A stretch of DNA of 64,000 nt from Taibaiella lutea (GTDB lineage Bacteria; Bacteroidota; Bacteroidia; Chitinophagales; Chitinophagaceae). Position 1 is the stretch's first letter. Every line of letters starts with the position of its first letter. Made by a program: the position numbers and the translations under genes. This document shows, one piece after another, positions 43,362 through 52,714 of this stretch. The notes beneath the pieces were generated by a model that was not told the origin of the DNA, made no database searches, and saw only the letters and a program-made list of their open reading frames with translations. The stretch is taken from contig NZ_VWSH01000001.1 in assembly GCF_008629695.1 (NCBI RefSeq), positions 647,990 through 711,989 of the forward strand, given 5' to 3'.

Positions 43362-44600
43362 TCAGATTTTATAAACCACCAGGCCATCACGGGTTTTAGG
43401 TTCAAACCAGGTGCTTTTGGGTGGCATTACTTCGCCGCTGTCTGCCACTTCAAACAATTGCTGAATGCTGACAGGATAACAGGAAAATGCCGCAACCATA
43501 TTGCCATTATCCACTCTTTTCTGAAGACCATCCATACCACGGATACCGCCTACAAATTCAACACGGGTATCTATACGCGGATCATTAATGTTCAGCAGCT
43601 TGGTCAATATATTATTTTGAAGGATACTTACATCCAAAACACCGATAGGGTCAGTAGCATAAGTACCTTCTTTAGCCGTCAGTTTATACCAGTTTTTGCC
43701 AAGATATAATCCGAATTCATGTGGCTGTTGAGGTTTATAAGCTGTCGTGCCTTTTGATTCAACAGTGAAGTCACCGGACAATGCTTCTAAAAATTCCTTT
43801 TCAGACATGCCGTTCAAATCTTTCACTACTCTGTTATAATCCATAATTTCCAATTGATTGGCAGGAAAAATACAGGTAATAAAATAGTTAAAAGCTTCAT
43901 CACCTGAAATTCCGATTTGCTCTTTCAATTGTTCCGCAACTTTTGCAGCAGATGCTGCGCGGTGATGACCATCGGCTATATATGTAGCCGGTACATCTTC
44001 TGCAAACAAACTGGTTATGGTGCTTACCTTGGTATAATCACTTACCACCCATACCGTATGGCTGATACCGTCTTCGGAGGTGAAATCATAAACGGGTGCA
44101 TTTTCTGATTTCCAATCTGCAATCAGCTGATCTAAAGCTGCGACATTGTTATAGGCAAGAAAAACAACACCTGTCTGCGCTCTTGTAGCTTTTATGTGAT
44201 TAATCCGGTCAAGTTCTTTTTCGGGGCGCGTGTATTCATGCTTCTTGATAATTCCTTTATTATAATCATCGAGAGAAGAACCACATACCAGACCCGTTTG
44301 GGAACGGCCGTTCATTACAAGTTCATAGATATAATAACAAGGCTCCCTATCCTGGATAAGAATGCCTTTTTTTATCATCAATTCAAAATTTTCTGCCGCT
44401 TTTTCGTATACAGCCGGACTGTGTACATTGACAGTTGTAGGCAAATCTATTTCCGAGCGGGTAACATGATAAAAATTGTAGGGATTGTCTTTATACTGAC
44501 GGGCTTCTTCAACACTACAAACATCGTAAGGTAAGGTTGCTACTTTATCTGCAAGATCTGGACGGGGTCTGATACCTTTGAACGGAATAATTTTGGCCAT
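43362..44600 (-). CDS. DUF1015 protein
   Basis: 412 residues. Family stretches: IPFKGIRPRPDLADKVATLP with YDVCSVEEARQYKDNPYNFY, and YIADGHHRAASAAKVAEQLK with HHR. DUF1015 proteins share features with ParB/SerK-type ADP-dependent serine kinases, and in Bacteroidota are often linked to serine-synthesis genes; none is here. Possible role as a free-serine kinase is inference. Own promoter at 44634. Confidence 0.88.
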   Translation of the reverse strand: MAKIIPFKGIRPRPDLADKVATLPYDVCSVEEARQYKDNPYNFYHVTRSEIDLPTTVNVHSPAVYEKAAENFELMIKKGILIQDREPCYYIYELVMNGRSQTGLVCGSSLDDYNKGIIKKHEYTRPEKELDRINHIKATRAQTGVVFLAYNNVAALDQLIADWKSENAPVYDFTSEDGISHTVWVVSDYTKVSTITSLFAEDVPATYIADGHHRAASAAKVAEQLKEQIGISGDEAFNYFITCIFPANQLEIMDYNRVVKDLNGMSEKEFLEALSGDFTVESKGTTAYKPQQPHEFGLYLGKNWYKLTAKEGTYATDPIGVLDVSILQNNILTKLLNINDPRIDTRVEFVGGIRGMDGLQKRVDNGNMVAAFSCYPVSIQQLFEVADSGEVMPPKSTWFEPKTRDGLVVYKI

Positions 44601-44633
44601 TAATATTTTTTTGTAAAAATTTTATTTGATGGG

Positions 44634-44641
44634 CAAAAATA
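44634..44641 (-). promoter_or_regulatory. -7 element TATTTTTG of the DUF1015 gene
   Basis: A perfect TAnnTTTG on the minus strand, 33 bases before the ATG at 44600. Confidence 0.6.
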
Positions 44642-44670
44642 GTAAAATAAGGAGAGGATAAAAATGAAAT

Positions 44671-45063
44671 TTAGTTAAGTTCAAATTTCATTTCCTGCAA
44701 AACATGCGCTTTACCTTTTTGCTTAAAGAAAAAATATACACGATAAGCACCATGTCCTTTAGTACTTAAATCTCCAATCAAATAAAAGGATTCGTCATTT
44801 GGCGCAACGCCTTTATATTTAACCTGAAAGCCGGATACATTGTTTTTGTCAAAGAAATTTTTCATTACCATTTCTGCCTGCGCTTTGCTATAGGTTGACT
44901 GATTATCATTTATGGTAATATCTACAACATTATCAAAATACCTCACCACATTCTCAATATTAGTACCGCTAAGCACATCTATAACTTCAGCCACCTTAGG
45001 CTGAGCCATAACATTATTAAACAATAACATTACCGTAAAAAATATGGACAAATATTTTTTCAT
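44671..45063 (-). CDS. DUF4783 exported protein
   Basis: 130 residues. Signal peptide ending NNVMAQ, then an NTF2-like domain of ~110 residues: NVVRYFDNVVDITINDNQST, YSKAQAEMVMKNFFDKN and GVAPNDESFYLIGDLSTKG. This is the DUF4783 family, small periplasmic proteins of unknown function in Bacteroidota. Divergent from gpmI across 240 bases. Confidence 0.88.
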   Translation of the reverse strand: MKKYLSIFFTVMLLFNNVMAQPKVAEVIDVLSGTNIENVVRYFDNVVDITINDNQSTYSKAQAEMVMKNFFDKNNVSGFQVKYKGVAPNDESFYLIGDLSTKGHGAYRVYFFFKQKGKAHVLQEMKFELN

Positions 45064-45290
45064 GAATTTCTGACTCCTGACATAGGTACTAAATAATATC
45101 TCCTATTATTCTATAACAAAAATTATGCCACAATTTATCCCGGTTACTTTTTTTTGGTTAAAATAGAACATCCTCTATGCAAAATAGTTGATATTTCTAC
45201 TATGGTCATGCACAAAAATGGACAAAAAAGGCCGTTTTCCAAAATATTCTTTTTGGCCATTTGTCATTCTTTATGCATATAAACCTTTAT

Positions 45291-45298
45291 TACCTTTG
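45291..45298 (+). promoter_or_regulatory. -7 element TACCTTTG of gpmI
   Basis: A perfect TAnnTTTG. CAAAC separates it from the ATG at 45304, so the transcript should start at or next to the A of the ATG. Confidence 0.7.
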
Positions 45299-45303
45299 CA
45301 AAC

Positions 45304-46836
45304 ATGAAACAGAAAAGAGCTATACTAATTATAATGGACGGCTGGGGACACGGCAAAGTCAGGAAAGCCGATGCCATAGCGAATGCTGATACGCCTTTTG
45401 TATCAGGACTTTATGAAAAATATCCGAATTCGGAACTGATAACCTGCGGTGAAGCCGTAGGACTTCCTGAAGGTCAGATGGGTAATTCGGAAGTTGGCCA
45501 CCTTAATATCGGTGCCGGAAGAATCGTATATCAGGAACTGGAACGCATTAATGTTGCCATCAGAAATAATTCTTTAAAATCAAACAAAACTTTAACAGAT
45601 ACATTCGACTATTGCAAGGCAAATAATAAGGTGTTGCACTTTATTGGCTTGGTGAGCGACGGCGGCGTACATTCTCATATCAATCATATCAAAGCTCTTT
45701 GCGATTATGCAAAAGAGGCAGGAATACAGAAATATGCCGTGCATGCTTTTACGGACGGACGGGATACTGACCCTAAAAGTGGCTTAAATTTCATCAAAGA
45801 TTTAGATTCACACCTGCAGAATACTAATGGCGTATTGGCTTCGGTAACCGGACGATATTATGCTATGGATCGCGACAAGCGCTGGGAAAGGGTAAAACTG
45901 GCTTATGATGCTATGGTACATGGAACCGGCGTGGCAACTTCCAATATGATAAATGCCATTGCGCAATCTTATGAAGCCGATATTACGGACGAATTTATTA
46001 AACCTATTATAAAAACAGACGCAAACGGGCATCCTGTAGCGACTATTCAGGATGGTGATGCTGTTATCTGTTTCAATTTCAGGACCGACCGCTGCCGCGA
46101 AATTACGGCGGTCTTAACCCAAAAAGCGTTTCCGGAACAAGGCATGCAGCCATTGCAACTGCACTATGTAACCATGACGGAATATGACCATACTTTTAAA
46201 AATGTAAACGTCATTTTCTTTAATGATAACCTGAACAATACAATTGGCGAGGTTATTTCCAAAAATCACCTCAAACAAATAAGAATAGCAGAAACGGAAA
46301 AATATCCACACGTTACTTTCTTTTTCTCAGGAGGCAGAGAAGAACCGTTTGAAGGTGAAACGCGTATCATGCGTGCCTCACCAAAGGATGTGCCTACTTA
46401 TGATCTTAAACCGGAAATGAGCGCCAATGAAATTACCGAAGCCATTTTGCCGGAAATAGAACACCAAACTGCAGATTTCATTTGCCTCAATTTTGCAAAC
46501 ACGGATATGGTGGGACATACAGGTGTTTGGGAAGCGGCCGTTAAAGCGGCCGAAACGGTTGATCATTGTGTCTCCCGGATTGTACCTTTGGCTCTTGAAA
46601 AAGGGTATGGCATTTTCCTTACCGCAGATCATGGCAACTCCGATTATATTGTAAATGAAGATGGCACGCCCAATACAGCACATACCTTAAACCTTGTGCC
46701 TTTATTCTTTATTTCAAATGACTATAAGGGAAAACTGGATTCCGGCAAATTAGGCGACCTTGCGCCGACAATGCTCAAGTACATGGGTATTGATATTCCA
46801 AAAGAAATGACAGGAAATATCCTGATACATGATTGA
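45304..46836 (+). CDS. gpmI: 2,3-bisphosphoglycerate-independent phosphoglycerate mutase
   Basis: 510 residues. The alkaline-phosphatase-like fold shows IIMDGWGHG (metal Asp12), the phosphoserine motif MGNSEVGHLN with Ser62, AFTDGRDTDPKSG and the C-terminal metal sites TADHGNSD and NTAHTLNLVP. It interconverts 3- and 2-phosphoglycerate with two Mn ions. The promoter leaves no leader, so the mRNA is probably leaderless although the enzyme is a central glycolytic one. Terminator at 46851. Confidence 0.97.
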   Translation: MKQKRAILIIMDGWGHGKVRKADAIANADTPFVSGLYEKYPNSELITCGEAVGLPEGQMGNSEVGHLNIGAGRIVYQELERINVAIRNNSLKSNKTLTDTFDYCKANNKVLHFIGLVSDGGVHSHINHIKALCDYAKEAGIQKYAVHAFTDGRDTDPKSGLNFIKDLDSHLQNTNGVLASVTGRYYAMDRDKRWERVKLAYDAMVHGTGVATSNMINAIAQSYEADITDEFIKPIIKTDANGHPVATIQDGDAVICFNFRTDRCREITAVLTQKAFPEQGMQPLQLHYVTMTEYDHTFKNVNVIFFNDNLNNTIGEVISKNHLKQIRIAETEKYPHVTFFFSGGREEPFEGETRIMRASPKDVPTYDLKPEMSANEITEAILPEIEHQTADFICLNFANTDMVGHTGVWEAAVKAAETVDHCVSRIVPLALEKGYGIFLTADHGNSDYIVNEDGTPNTAHTLNLVPLFFISNDYKGKLDSGKLGDLAPTMLKYMGIDIPKEMTGNILIHD

Positions 46837-46850
46837 TTATGAAAAAAAAT

Positions 46851-46898
46851 AGTTGCACCTACAATAGCATTTATTATGTGGGTGCAACTACTTTTTTA
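46851..46898 (+). terminator. gpmI terminator
   Basis: AGTTGCACC (46851-46859) pairs with GGTGCAACT (46881-46889), followed after AC by TTTTTT. The convergent maf gene ends shortly after. Confidence 0.8.
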
Positions 46899-46920
46899 AC
46901 AATTATTTACATTTTCCAAT

Positions 46921-47496
46921 TTATCCAAAGCGTTTTAAAGCAGCTAAGACTTTATTTACCGGCAATCCCATCACATTATAAAAGTCTCCGTCAATTTTTT
47001 CAATACCAATCAGTCCAATCCATTCCTGAATGGCATAAGCGCCCGCTTTATCCATAGGCTGATATTTATCCACATAATGCTCAATTTGGGCATCCGTCAG
47101 AGGAAGAAAATGAACATAAGTTGTATCACTGAAAGATTCCTTTCTTCCGGAAGATTGCAGCACCACGCCCGTAACCACTTTATGAACCTTACCCGATAAT
47201 TTTTTCAGGATATGGATGGCATCAGCTCTATCTGAAGGTTTGCCAATAATCTCACCATTGAGAATAACGACCGTATCTGCTGCAATAACAATTGTTTCAT
47301 CCGTCAGATTTTCTTTCAGAGATTCCAAAACTGCGACAGCTTTATTCCCGGCAATAAATCCGGGCACAAGATCGGATTCCATGTCTTTAGGAAAATCCTC
47401 ATTGGCGTGTGCTGTTTTTATTTCAAAAGTAAGTTCTGCCTGTTCTAATAGTTGCTTTCTTCTGGGCGATTGTGAGGCGAGTATGATGCTGGACAT
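46921..47496 (-). CDS. maf: Maf-family nucleotide pyrophosphatase
   Basis: 191 residues. Maf signatures: IILASQSPRRKQLL at the N-terminus, ADTVVILNGEIIGKP, GKVHKVVTGV, and AGAYAIQEWIGLIGIEKIDG. Members hydrolyse dTTP/UTP and modified nucleotides to monophosphates; the division-inhibitor role is debated. It follows a UbiA-type gene by 45 bases on the same strand, a pairing common in the phylum. Confidence 0.93.
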   Translation of the reverse strand: MSSIILASQSPRRKQLLEQAELTFEIKTAHANEDFPKDMESDLVPGFIAGNKAVAVLESLKENLTDETIVIAADTVVILNGEIIGKPSDRADAIHILKKLSGKVHKVVTGVVLQSSGRKESFSDTTYVHFLPLTDAQIEHYVDKYQPMDKAGAYAIQEWIGLIGIEKIDGDFYNVMGLPVNKVLAALKRFG

Positions 47497-47541
47497 TGTT
47501 AAATATTAAATGTTAGAATTGTACTAAATACTTGATGCAAC

Positions 47542-48501
47542 TTAATACTGCAACCAATAATAAATCAATAAGGATGCAATACCGGAAAGCATGATAAACT
47601 TAAGATACCTGCTTGCCTTGCCATAATGCTGTACTGTTGATTTTCGGGGCAAAAACCATAGCCAGACGACTAATGGCACAATTAACATTAAAATAATATA
47701 AATACCTAATACAGACCATGAGCCTGAACAAAGCTTTATGGCTGCAATAAGTAATGGTAAAATAGTAATCAACCCAAAAAAAACAACAAGACGCATTGAT
47801 TTTTGCAATCCTATTTTGATGGGCATGGTAACGCAGCCATCTTCCGCATCACCTTTAAAGTCCTCCATATCCTTTACAATCTCACGCATCCAGGTCAGCA
47901 TAAATGCGAAATAGGTATAAACTGCAATTACTCCGAATGGATTGACCAATAACCTGGAATCTATTTTTAAAAATAAGTCAAAACTTATGAAGGAATAAAG
48001 GGCGGGCTCATATACTGCCAATATCAGAACCGTTAAGGCTGTCAGCAAAGCGACTACCACATTGCCTATTACAAATTGACGCTTGAAATGGGTGGAATAG
48101 AACCATAACAATAGAGTACAGGCCAACTGAATAATTACTACATAGTAATTACCCATTTCCCGTGCAAGATAAAATGCCAGTAAAAACCCGGCAACATTAA
48201 AAAAGCTATGCCATAATATTGCAGCACGCCTGCTGATAACTTTATCTACAATAACTTTTTCAGGGCGATTGATAACATCGATTTTCACATCAAAATAGTC
48301 ATTGATAATATAACCTGCAGCTGCAATCAGTAAAGTTGACAAACTCAGCAACAAAAAATACTGTACGGAAAGAAACACCGAAACCTGTGCCCAGCCTTCC
48401 ATTGGATGAATAACGCATTGCCAGATAAACCATTGCGTCAAAAACACAATGATAAGGTTGCGCCATCTGATTAACTGAAAAAAAGAAGTGATAGTTTTCA
48501 T
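47542..48501 (-). CDS. UbiA-family prenyltransferase (GGGP synthase-coupled type)
   Basis: 319 residues with about eight membrane helices. The first aspartate motif is INDYFDVKIDVINRPEK (NDxxDxxxD), the second DMEDFKGDAEDG. UbiA enzymes transfer a prenyl chain to an acceptor in the membrane. Bacteroidota copies beside maf are often annotated as geranylgeranylglycerol-phosphate geranylgeranyltransferase, i.e. archaeal-type ether-lipid synthesis; that activity is not provable from sequence here. Confidence 0.85.
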   Translation of the reverse strand: MKTITSFFQLIRWRNLIIVFLTQWFIWQCVIHPMEGWAQVSVFLSVQYFLLLSLSTLLIAAAGYIINDYFDVKIDVINRPEKVIVDKVISRRAAILWHSFFNVAGFLLAFYLAREMGNYYVVIIQLACTLLLWFYSTHFKRQFVIGNVVVALLTALTVLILAVYEPALYSFISFDLFLKIDSRLLVNPFGVIAVYTYFAFMLTWMREIVKDMEDFKGDAEDGCVTMPIKIGLQKSMRLVVFFGLITILPLLIAAIKLCSGSWSVLGIYIILMLIVPLVVWLWFLPRKSTVQHYGKASRYLKFIMLSGIASLLIYYWLQY

Positions 48502-48574
48502 TTACAGTCACAAAATTGCAGTAAAGAAACCAAAATTGGATTAACTTGCTGTAATAATAAATTTTCATAACGGC

Positions 48575-48940
48575 ATGATGCGATTTATCCTTGTCTTATT
48601 ACTTGCAGCAATCACCTCCTATTTTGCCGTAATGGTTATGCCCTGGTGGATTTGCATGCTGCTTTCTTTTATAATCATCCTGCTGCTACCAATGAAAGGC
48701 GGCAAAGCATTTCTTGCGGCAGCTTTAGGAACTGCTATTGCTTATGCCTTCATGAGCATTCAAACGGATATGGCCAATGAACATATTCTCAGTTCTAAAA
48801 TGGCGATGTTATTTCATTTACCTTCTTATATACTTATGATTGTCGTAACTGCGTTAATCGGCGCCATTACATCCGGCCTGGGCGCCTGCATGGCTTCGGC
48901 CTTGCATTTACTGTTTAGAAAGAAAAATATTCCATCCTGA
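48575..48940 (+). CDS. hypothetical membrane protein, 121 aa
   Basis: Four hydrophobic helices (~3-22, 24-40, 46-62 and 82-110) with a short loop containing the only charged segment (QTDMANEHILSSKM). The last helix is glycine/alanine-rich (TALIGAITSGLGACMASALH). No family recognised. Divergent from the UbiA gene; 73 bases between. Confidence 0.68.
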   Translation: MMRFILVLLLAAITSYFAVMVMPWWICMLLSFIIILLLPMKGGKAFLAAALGTAIAYAFMSIQTDMANEHILSSKMAMLFHLPSYILMIVVTALIGAITSGLGACMASALHLLFRKKNIPS

Positions 48941-49056
48941 ATTGCGATTCCATATTTTAGTACAATACCTTTACAATCGCGTCTATAACAGGCTTTGGCA
49001 GGTCTGGTCAATATGCTGAGATTAAACACCGGACTATCTCAATAATTTAGTAATTA

Positions 49057-50034
49057 ATGACTACATCCATCAAACTGCAAAGAAACCTTGCTTTTCTTGC
49101 CATACTGTTATTTATTATTAAAATAATAGCCTGGTACTGGACAAAGTCTGTTGCAGTTTTTACAGATGCGATGGAGAGCACCGTGAATGTAGCTACCGGT
49201 CTGATTGGCTGGTACAGTATCTGGCTGGCACAAAAACCAAAAGATAAGAACCATCCTTATGGTCATGGTAAGGCAGAGTTTATCTCAGCAGCCGTTGAGG
49301 GTACAATGATTTTTGTGGCGGGACTCATTATCATTTATGAAGCAGCCACTAATCTTGCCAAACCCAAACCTTTGCAGCGCCTTGATTGGGGCCTTGCTTT
49401 ATTAGCTTTAACAGCTTTGATAAATTTTATCGTGGGAAAATATGCCATCAGTCATGGCAAAAAGGTAAAATCTGCAACGCTGGAAGCGGGCGGCAGGCAT
49501 TTGTGCACCGATACTTATTCTACCGTTGGCATTATTATCGGTTTGATTTTGATGATGATAACAGATTGGGCATGGCTCGATGCCACTGTAGCCATGATTT
49601 TTGCTGTTATTATTCTGGTTACGGGTTACAGAGTATTACGCAAATCTTTAGCAGGTATCATGGACGAAGCTGACCTTGCTCTGCTGGAAGAACTGATAAG
49701 CTATTTACAAACCAACAGAAAACCTGAATGGACCGACCTGCATAATCTCCGGATGATTCAATATGGCAGTACTTTACATCTGGACGGACATCTTACCCTA
49801 CCCTGGTATTTTACTGTAAAAGAGGCCCATCATGAAATCGAAAGCCTCGACCATCTTATAAGAAACAAGTTTGGTGATGCTATAGAACTATTTGTGCATG
49901 TGGATGGCTGCGAATCTTTTTCCTGCAAGATTTGTCAGCTTGAAAATTGTCCGGTGCGTCAGCATCCCTTTGAACAAATTATTGTCTGGAATCCGGAAAA
50001 TGTATTGCAGAACCGCAAGCATCAGATTGAGTAA
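49057..50034 (+). CDS. cation diffusion facilitator (CDF) transporter
   Basis: 325 residues. Six membrane helices; TM2 motif DAMES and TM5 motif HLCTD form the transport site, and PYGHGKAEFISAAVEGTMIF is a family signature. The C-terminal cytoplasmic domain (~215-300) ends in an extra cysteine cluster, CESFSCKICQLENCP, not part of the core CDF fold and able to bind metal. Substrate probably Zn, Fe or Mn. No metal regulator nearby. Confidence 0.9.
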   Translation: MTTSIKLQRNLAFLAILLFIIKIIAWYWTKSVAVFTDAMESTVNVATGLIGWYSIWLAQKPKDKNHPYGHGKAEFISAAVEGTMIFVAGLIIIYEAATNLAKPKPLQRLDWGLALLALTALINFIVGKYAISHGKKVKSATLEAGGRHLCTDTYSTVGIIIGLILMMITDWAWLDATVAMIFAVIILVTGYRVLRKSLAGIMDEADLALLEELISYLQTNRKPEWTDLHNLRMIQYGSTLHLDGHLTLPWYFTVKEAHHEIESLDHLIRNKFGDAIELFVHVDGCESFSCKICQLENCPVRQHPFEQIIVWNPENVLQNRKHQIE

Positions 50035-50140
50035 CTGTTCTATGGTTAATTGCTTTTCTGCGCACCATAATAAACTTGTGATTTTGATACGCGTTTATCA
50101 TTAAACATAAATGCAACAATTTAACAAAAAAACATCTAAC

Positions 50141-50177
50141 AAAAAAACACAAAGGCATGACTAATGCCATGCCTTTG
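50141..50177 (-). terminator. terminator of pyk
   Basis: CAAAGGCATG / CATGCCTTTG form a 10-bp perfect stem with an 8-base loop; on the minus strand GTGTTTTTTT follows. Confidence 0.8.
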
Positions 50178-50209
50178 CAACTAAATCAAAAATTACATAA
50201 CAATGAGTA

Positions 50210-51631
50210 TTACGCTATTTTCGTAATCTTCAACATATTGGTAGGCAAATGCTCGCTAACCGGTGTGCTTCCTGTATTTACAACAACATCTCCTACTTTT
50301 ACCAAGCCTTTCTCTTTTAAGAAATCAACCTGATCTTTAATGATGTCGTCCATACCTTCTTCCTTATCATAGTAGAAAGCCTGTACACCCCAACTCAAAC
50401 TTAACTGATTAATCAGGGTTTGTGTTTTAGTGAAAACGTACAATGCAGCATGCGGCCGGAAGCTGGAAAGCATGAATCCGGTATAACCGCTTTGCGTCAT
50501 ACCAATCAATGCATCGGCATGCACATCCTCTACAATTTTACAGGCATTATAACAAAGCGCATCACTCAGGAAAGAAGGTGAATGCGGCTGTGGAATAAGA
50601 TTTCTGTTATATACCGTTTCTTCTTTTTCTACTTCACGAATGATATTAACCATAGTCTGAACAACCAACTCAGGATGTGCGCCCATAGCGGTTTCACCGC
50701 TCAACATTACCGCGTCAGCACCTTCCATAACGGCATTTGCAACGTCTGTAATTTCGCTTCGGTTAGGACGTGTACGATCTATCATGCTTTCCATCATCTG
50801 AGTAGCGATAATAACAGGTTTAGCTCTGTGAATGCATTTCCGTACAATTTCCTTCTGAATCATCGGAATTTTCTCCACAGGCATTTCAACACCTAAGTCA
50901 CCACGGGCAACCATTACTGCATCAGATGCTAAAATGATTTCGCGTAAATGCTCGACCGCTTCCGGTTTTTCAATCTTTGCAATAATTTTTGCAAGACTAC
51001 CTTTTTCTTTTAAACGGTTTCTTAAATCAAGAATATCATTCGGCTTACGCACAAACGAAAGGCCAATCCAATCTATACCCTGTCCTACAATAAAATCAAG
51101 ATCTGCAAGATCTTTTTCGGTAAGAGAAGGAATAGATATTTGTGTATCGGGAAGATTTACTCCTTTCTTTGGCAACAACAGCCCACCATTTACAACCATT
51201 GCTTTCACCAGGCCATCTGCTGTAATTTCCACAACTTTGGTTTCAATTTTACCATCATCCAGCAAAATGCTTTCGCCCACTTTTGCATCTTTGTGAAAGT
51301 TAGGATAAGAGATGTAAAGGCCATCTTTTGTACCTTCCGCTTTGATGTTAGTAAAAGTGATGATATCCTCTTTATGTAACATCAAAGAGCCATCCTTAAT
51401 GTCCCCAATCCTGAGTTTAGGTCCTTGCAGATCGGCCAGAATAGCGATATTGAAAGGATATTCGTCATTTATCTTCTTAATATTACTGACTACTTCCGCA
51501 TGTTTTTCATAAGTACCATGCGAGAAGTTCAGACGAAAAACATTGACACCTGCATTTACAAGGCCCAATAATTTTTCGAATGTATCGCAAGCAGGCCCAA
51601 CGGTTGCGATAATTTTTGTTTTGTGTAGCAT
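50210..51631 (-). CDS. pyk: pyruvate kinase
   Basis: 473 residues. Opening KTKIIATVGPACDTFEKLLG, then RLNFSHGTYE, the GLSFVRKPND stretch, the signature KIEKPEAVEHLREI and MVARGDLGVEMP, and MDRTRPNR-like (MIDRTRPNRSEITDVANAVM) near 300. It makes ATP and pyruvate from PEP. It lies downstream of the PfkB-kinase gene on the same strand, 98 bases apart. No TAnnTTTG is clear. Confidence 0.96.
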   Translation of the reverse strand: MLHKTKIIATVGPACDTFEKLLGLVNAGVNVFRLNFSHGTYEKHAEVVSNIKKINDEYPFNIAILADLQGPKLRIGDIKDGSLMLHKEDIITFTNIKAEGTKDGLYISYPNFHKDAKVGESILLDDGKIETKVVEITADGLVKAMVVNGGLLLPKKGVNLPDTQISIPSLTEKDLADLDFIVGQGIDWIGLSFVRKPNDILDLRNRLKEKGSLAKIIAKIEKPEAVEHLREIILASDAVMVARGDLGVEMPVEKIPMIQKEIVRKCIHRAKPVIIATQMMESMIDRTRPNRSEITDVANAVMEGADAVMLSGETAMGAHPELVVQTMVNIIREVEKEETVYNRNLIPQPHSPSFLSDALCYNACKIVEDVHADALIGMTQSGYTGFMLSSFRPHAALYVFTKTQTLINQLSLSWGVQAFYYDKEEGMDDIIKDQVDFLKEKGLVKVGDVVVNTGSTPVSEHLPTNMLKITKIA

Positions 51632-51729
51632 TTCTTAAATTGTATTTCTTAAATAAATTACTAAAAGCCAACATTCCTAAAGAGGCCGTAAACTAAGGGA
51701 ATATCAGCGGTATTGAAATTATATTATTA

Positions 51730-52653
51730 TTAAACAGTTGCAGTTTCAAAGTTAGCCAATTCTGCAAAAGCCTGCATACGCATTGCTATATCCTCTTTTG
51801 AAATTTCTTTCATTCTTTCCGGGCCGAATTTTTCCACGCAGAAAGAAGCCATTGCAGAGCCTACAATGATAGCTGTTTTCATGTTTTCAAATGAAATATC
51901 ACCCGTACGAGCAATATGTCCTATAAAGCCTCCGGCAAAAGTATCACCGGCACCCGTCGGGTCAAATACAACTTCCAATGGCAAGGCTGGCGCAGAGAAA
52001 ATTTTATCTTCATGGAATAATAAAGCGCCATGTTCCCCTTTCTTAACTACAAGGTATTTAGGCCCCATTGCCATGATTTTCTTAGCAGCTTTTACCAGAG
52101 AAAATTCTTCAGACAACTGGCGTGCTTCGGCATCATTTACCACCAGCACGTCTACCATTTTCAATGTTGCTTTCAAATCATCCAAAGCTATGTCCATCCA
52201 GAAGTTCATGGTATCCATAACAATCAGCTTAGGGCGATTGCGTAGTTGGTTGATAACGCTCTGCTGAATAGCAGGCGAAAGATTACCCAACATAAGGTAT
52301 TCGCAATCCTGATAGCTTTCCGGCATTTGAGGATTGAATTGTTCCAATACATTCAAATCGGTAACCAATGTATCTCTGTTATTCATATCCAGATGATATT
52401 TACCGCTCCAGAAGAAAGATTTACCTTCTTTTACAATTTCAACTCCCTCAAAAGCAACGCCGCGCGCTGCTAATTGGTCAAATTCTTCGGACGGAAAATC
52501 ACCGCCGACAATTGATACCTGTTTGATGGGTTGATAAAAATTAGATGCAGCCCAGGCAACATAAGTTGCAGATCCGCCAATGATTTTATCTACTTTTCCG
52601 AATGGTGTTTCAATAGCATCAAAAGCCATTGTTCCTACTGTAATTAAAGACAT
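51730..52653 (-). CDS. PfkB-family sugar kinase
   Basis: 307 residues. Ribokinase-like: GGSATYVAWAASNF near the N-terminus and the C-terminal signature DPTGAGDTFAGGFIGHIA with the catalytic aspartate. The substrate is not clear: SATY and SGKYHLDMNN are not typical of ribokinase, fructokinase or adenosine kinase. It is downstream of the heptose-kinase gene on the same strand. Confidence 0.88.
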   Translation of the reverse strand: MSLITVGTMAFDAIETPFGKVDKIIGGSATYVAWAASNFYQPIKQVSIVGGDFPSEEFDQLAARGVAFEGVEIVKEGKSFFWSGKYHLDMNNRDTLVTDLNVLEQFNPQMPESYQDCEYLMLGNLSPAIQQSVINQLRNRPKLIVMDTMNFWMDIALDDLKATLKMVDVLVVNDAEARQLSEEFSLVKAAKKIMAMGPKYLVVKKGEHGALLFHEDKIFSAPALPLEVVFDPTGAGDTFAGGFIGHIARTGDISFENMKTAIIVGSAMASFCVEKFGPERMKEISKEDIAMRMQAFAELANFETATV

Positions 52654-52660
52654 TTTTTAT

Positions 52661-52709
52661 TTAGATGTTAGATTTGAGATATTAGATGTTAGATATCAGA
52701 TATTAAATT
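52661..52709. repeat. TTAGATGTTAGAT tandem-like repeat
   Basis: TTAGATGTTAGAT occurs at 52661-52673 and 52682-52694, 21 bp apart, within a run of TTAGATAT-like motifs. Similar motifs occur at 19441-19465 and 38968-39000. It is a low-complexity intergenic repeat common in this kind of genome. Confidence 0.65.
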
Positions 52710-52714
52710 CATCA

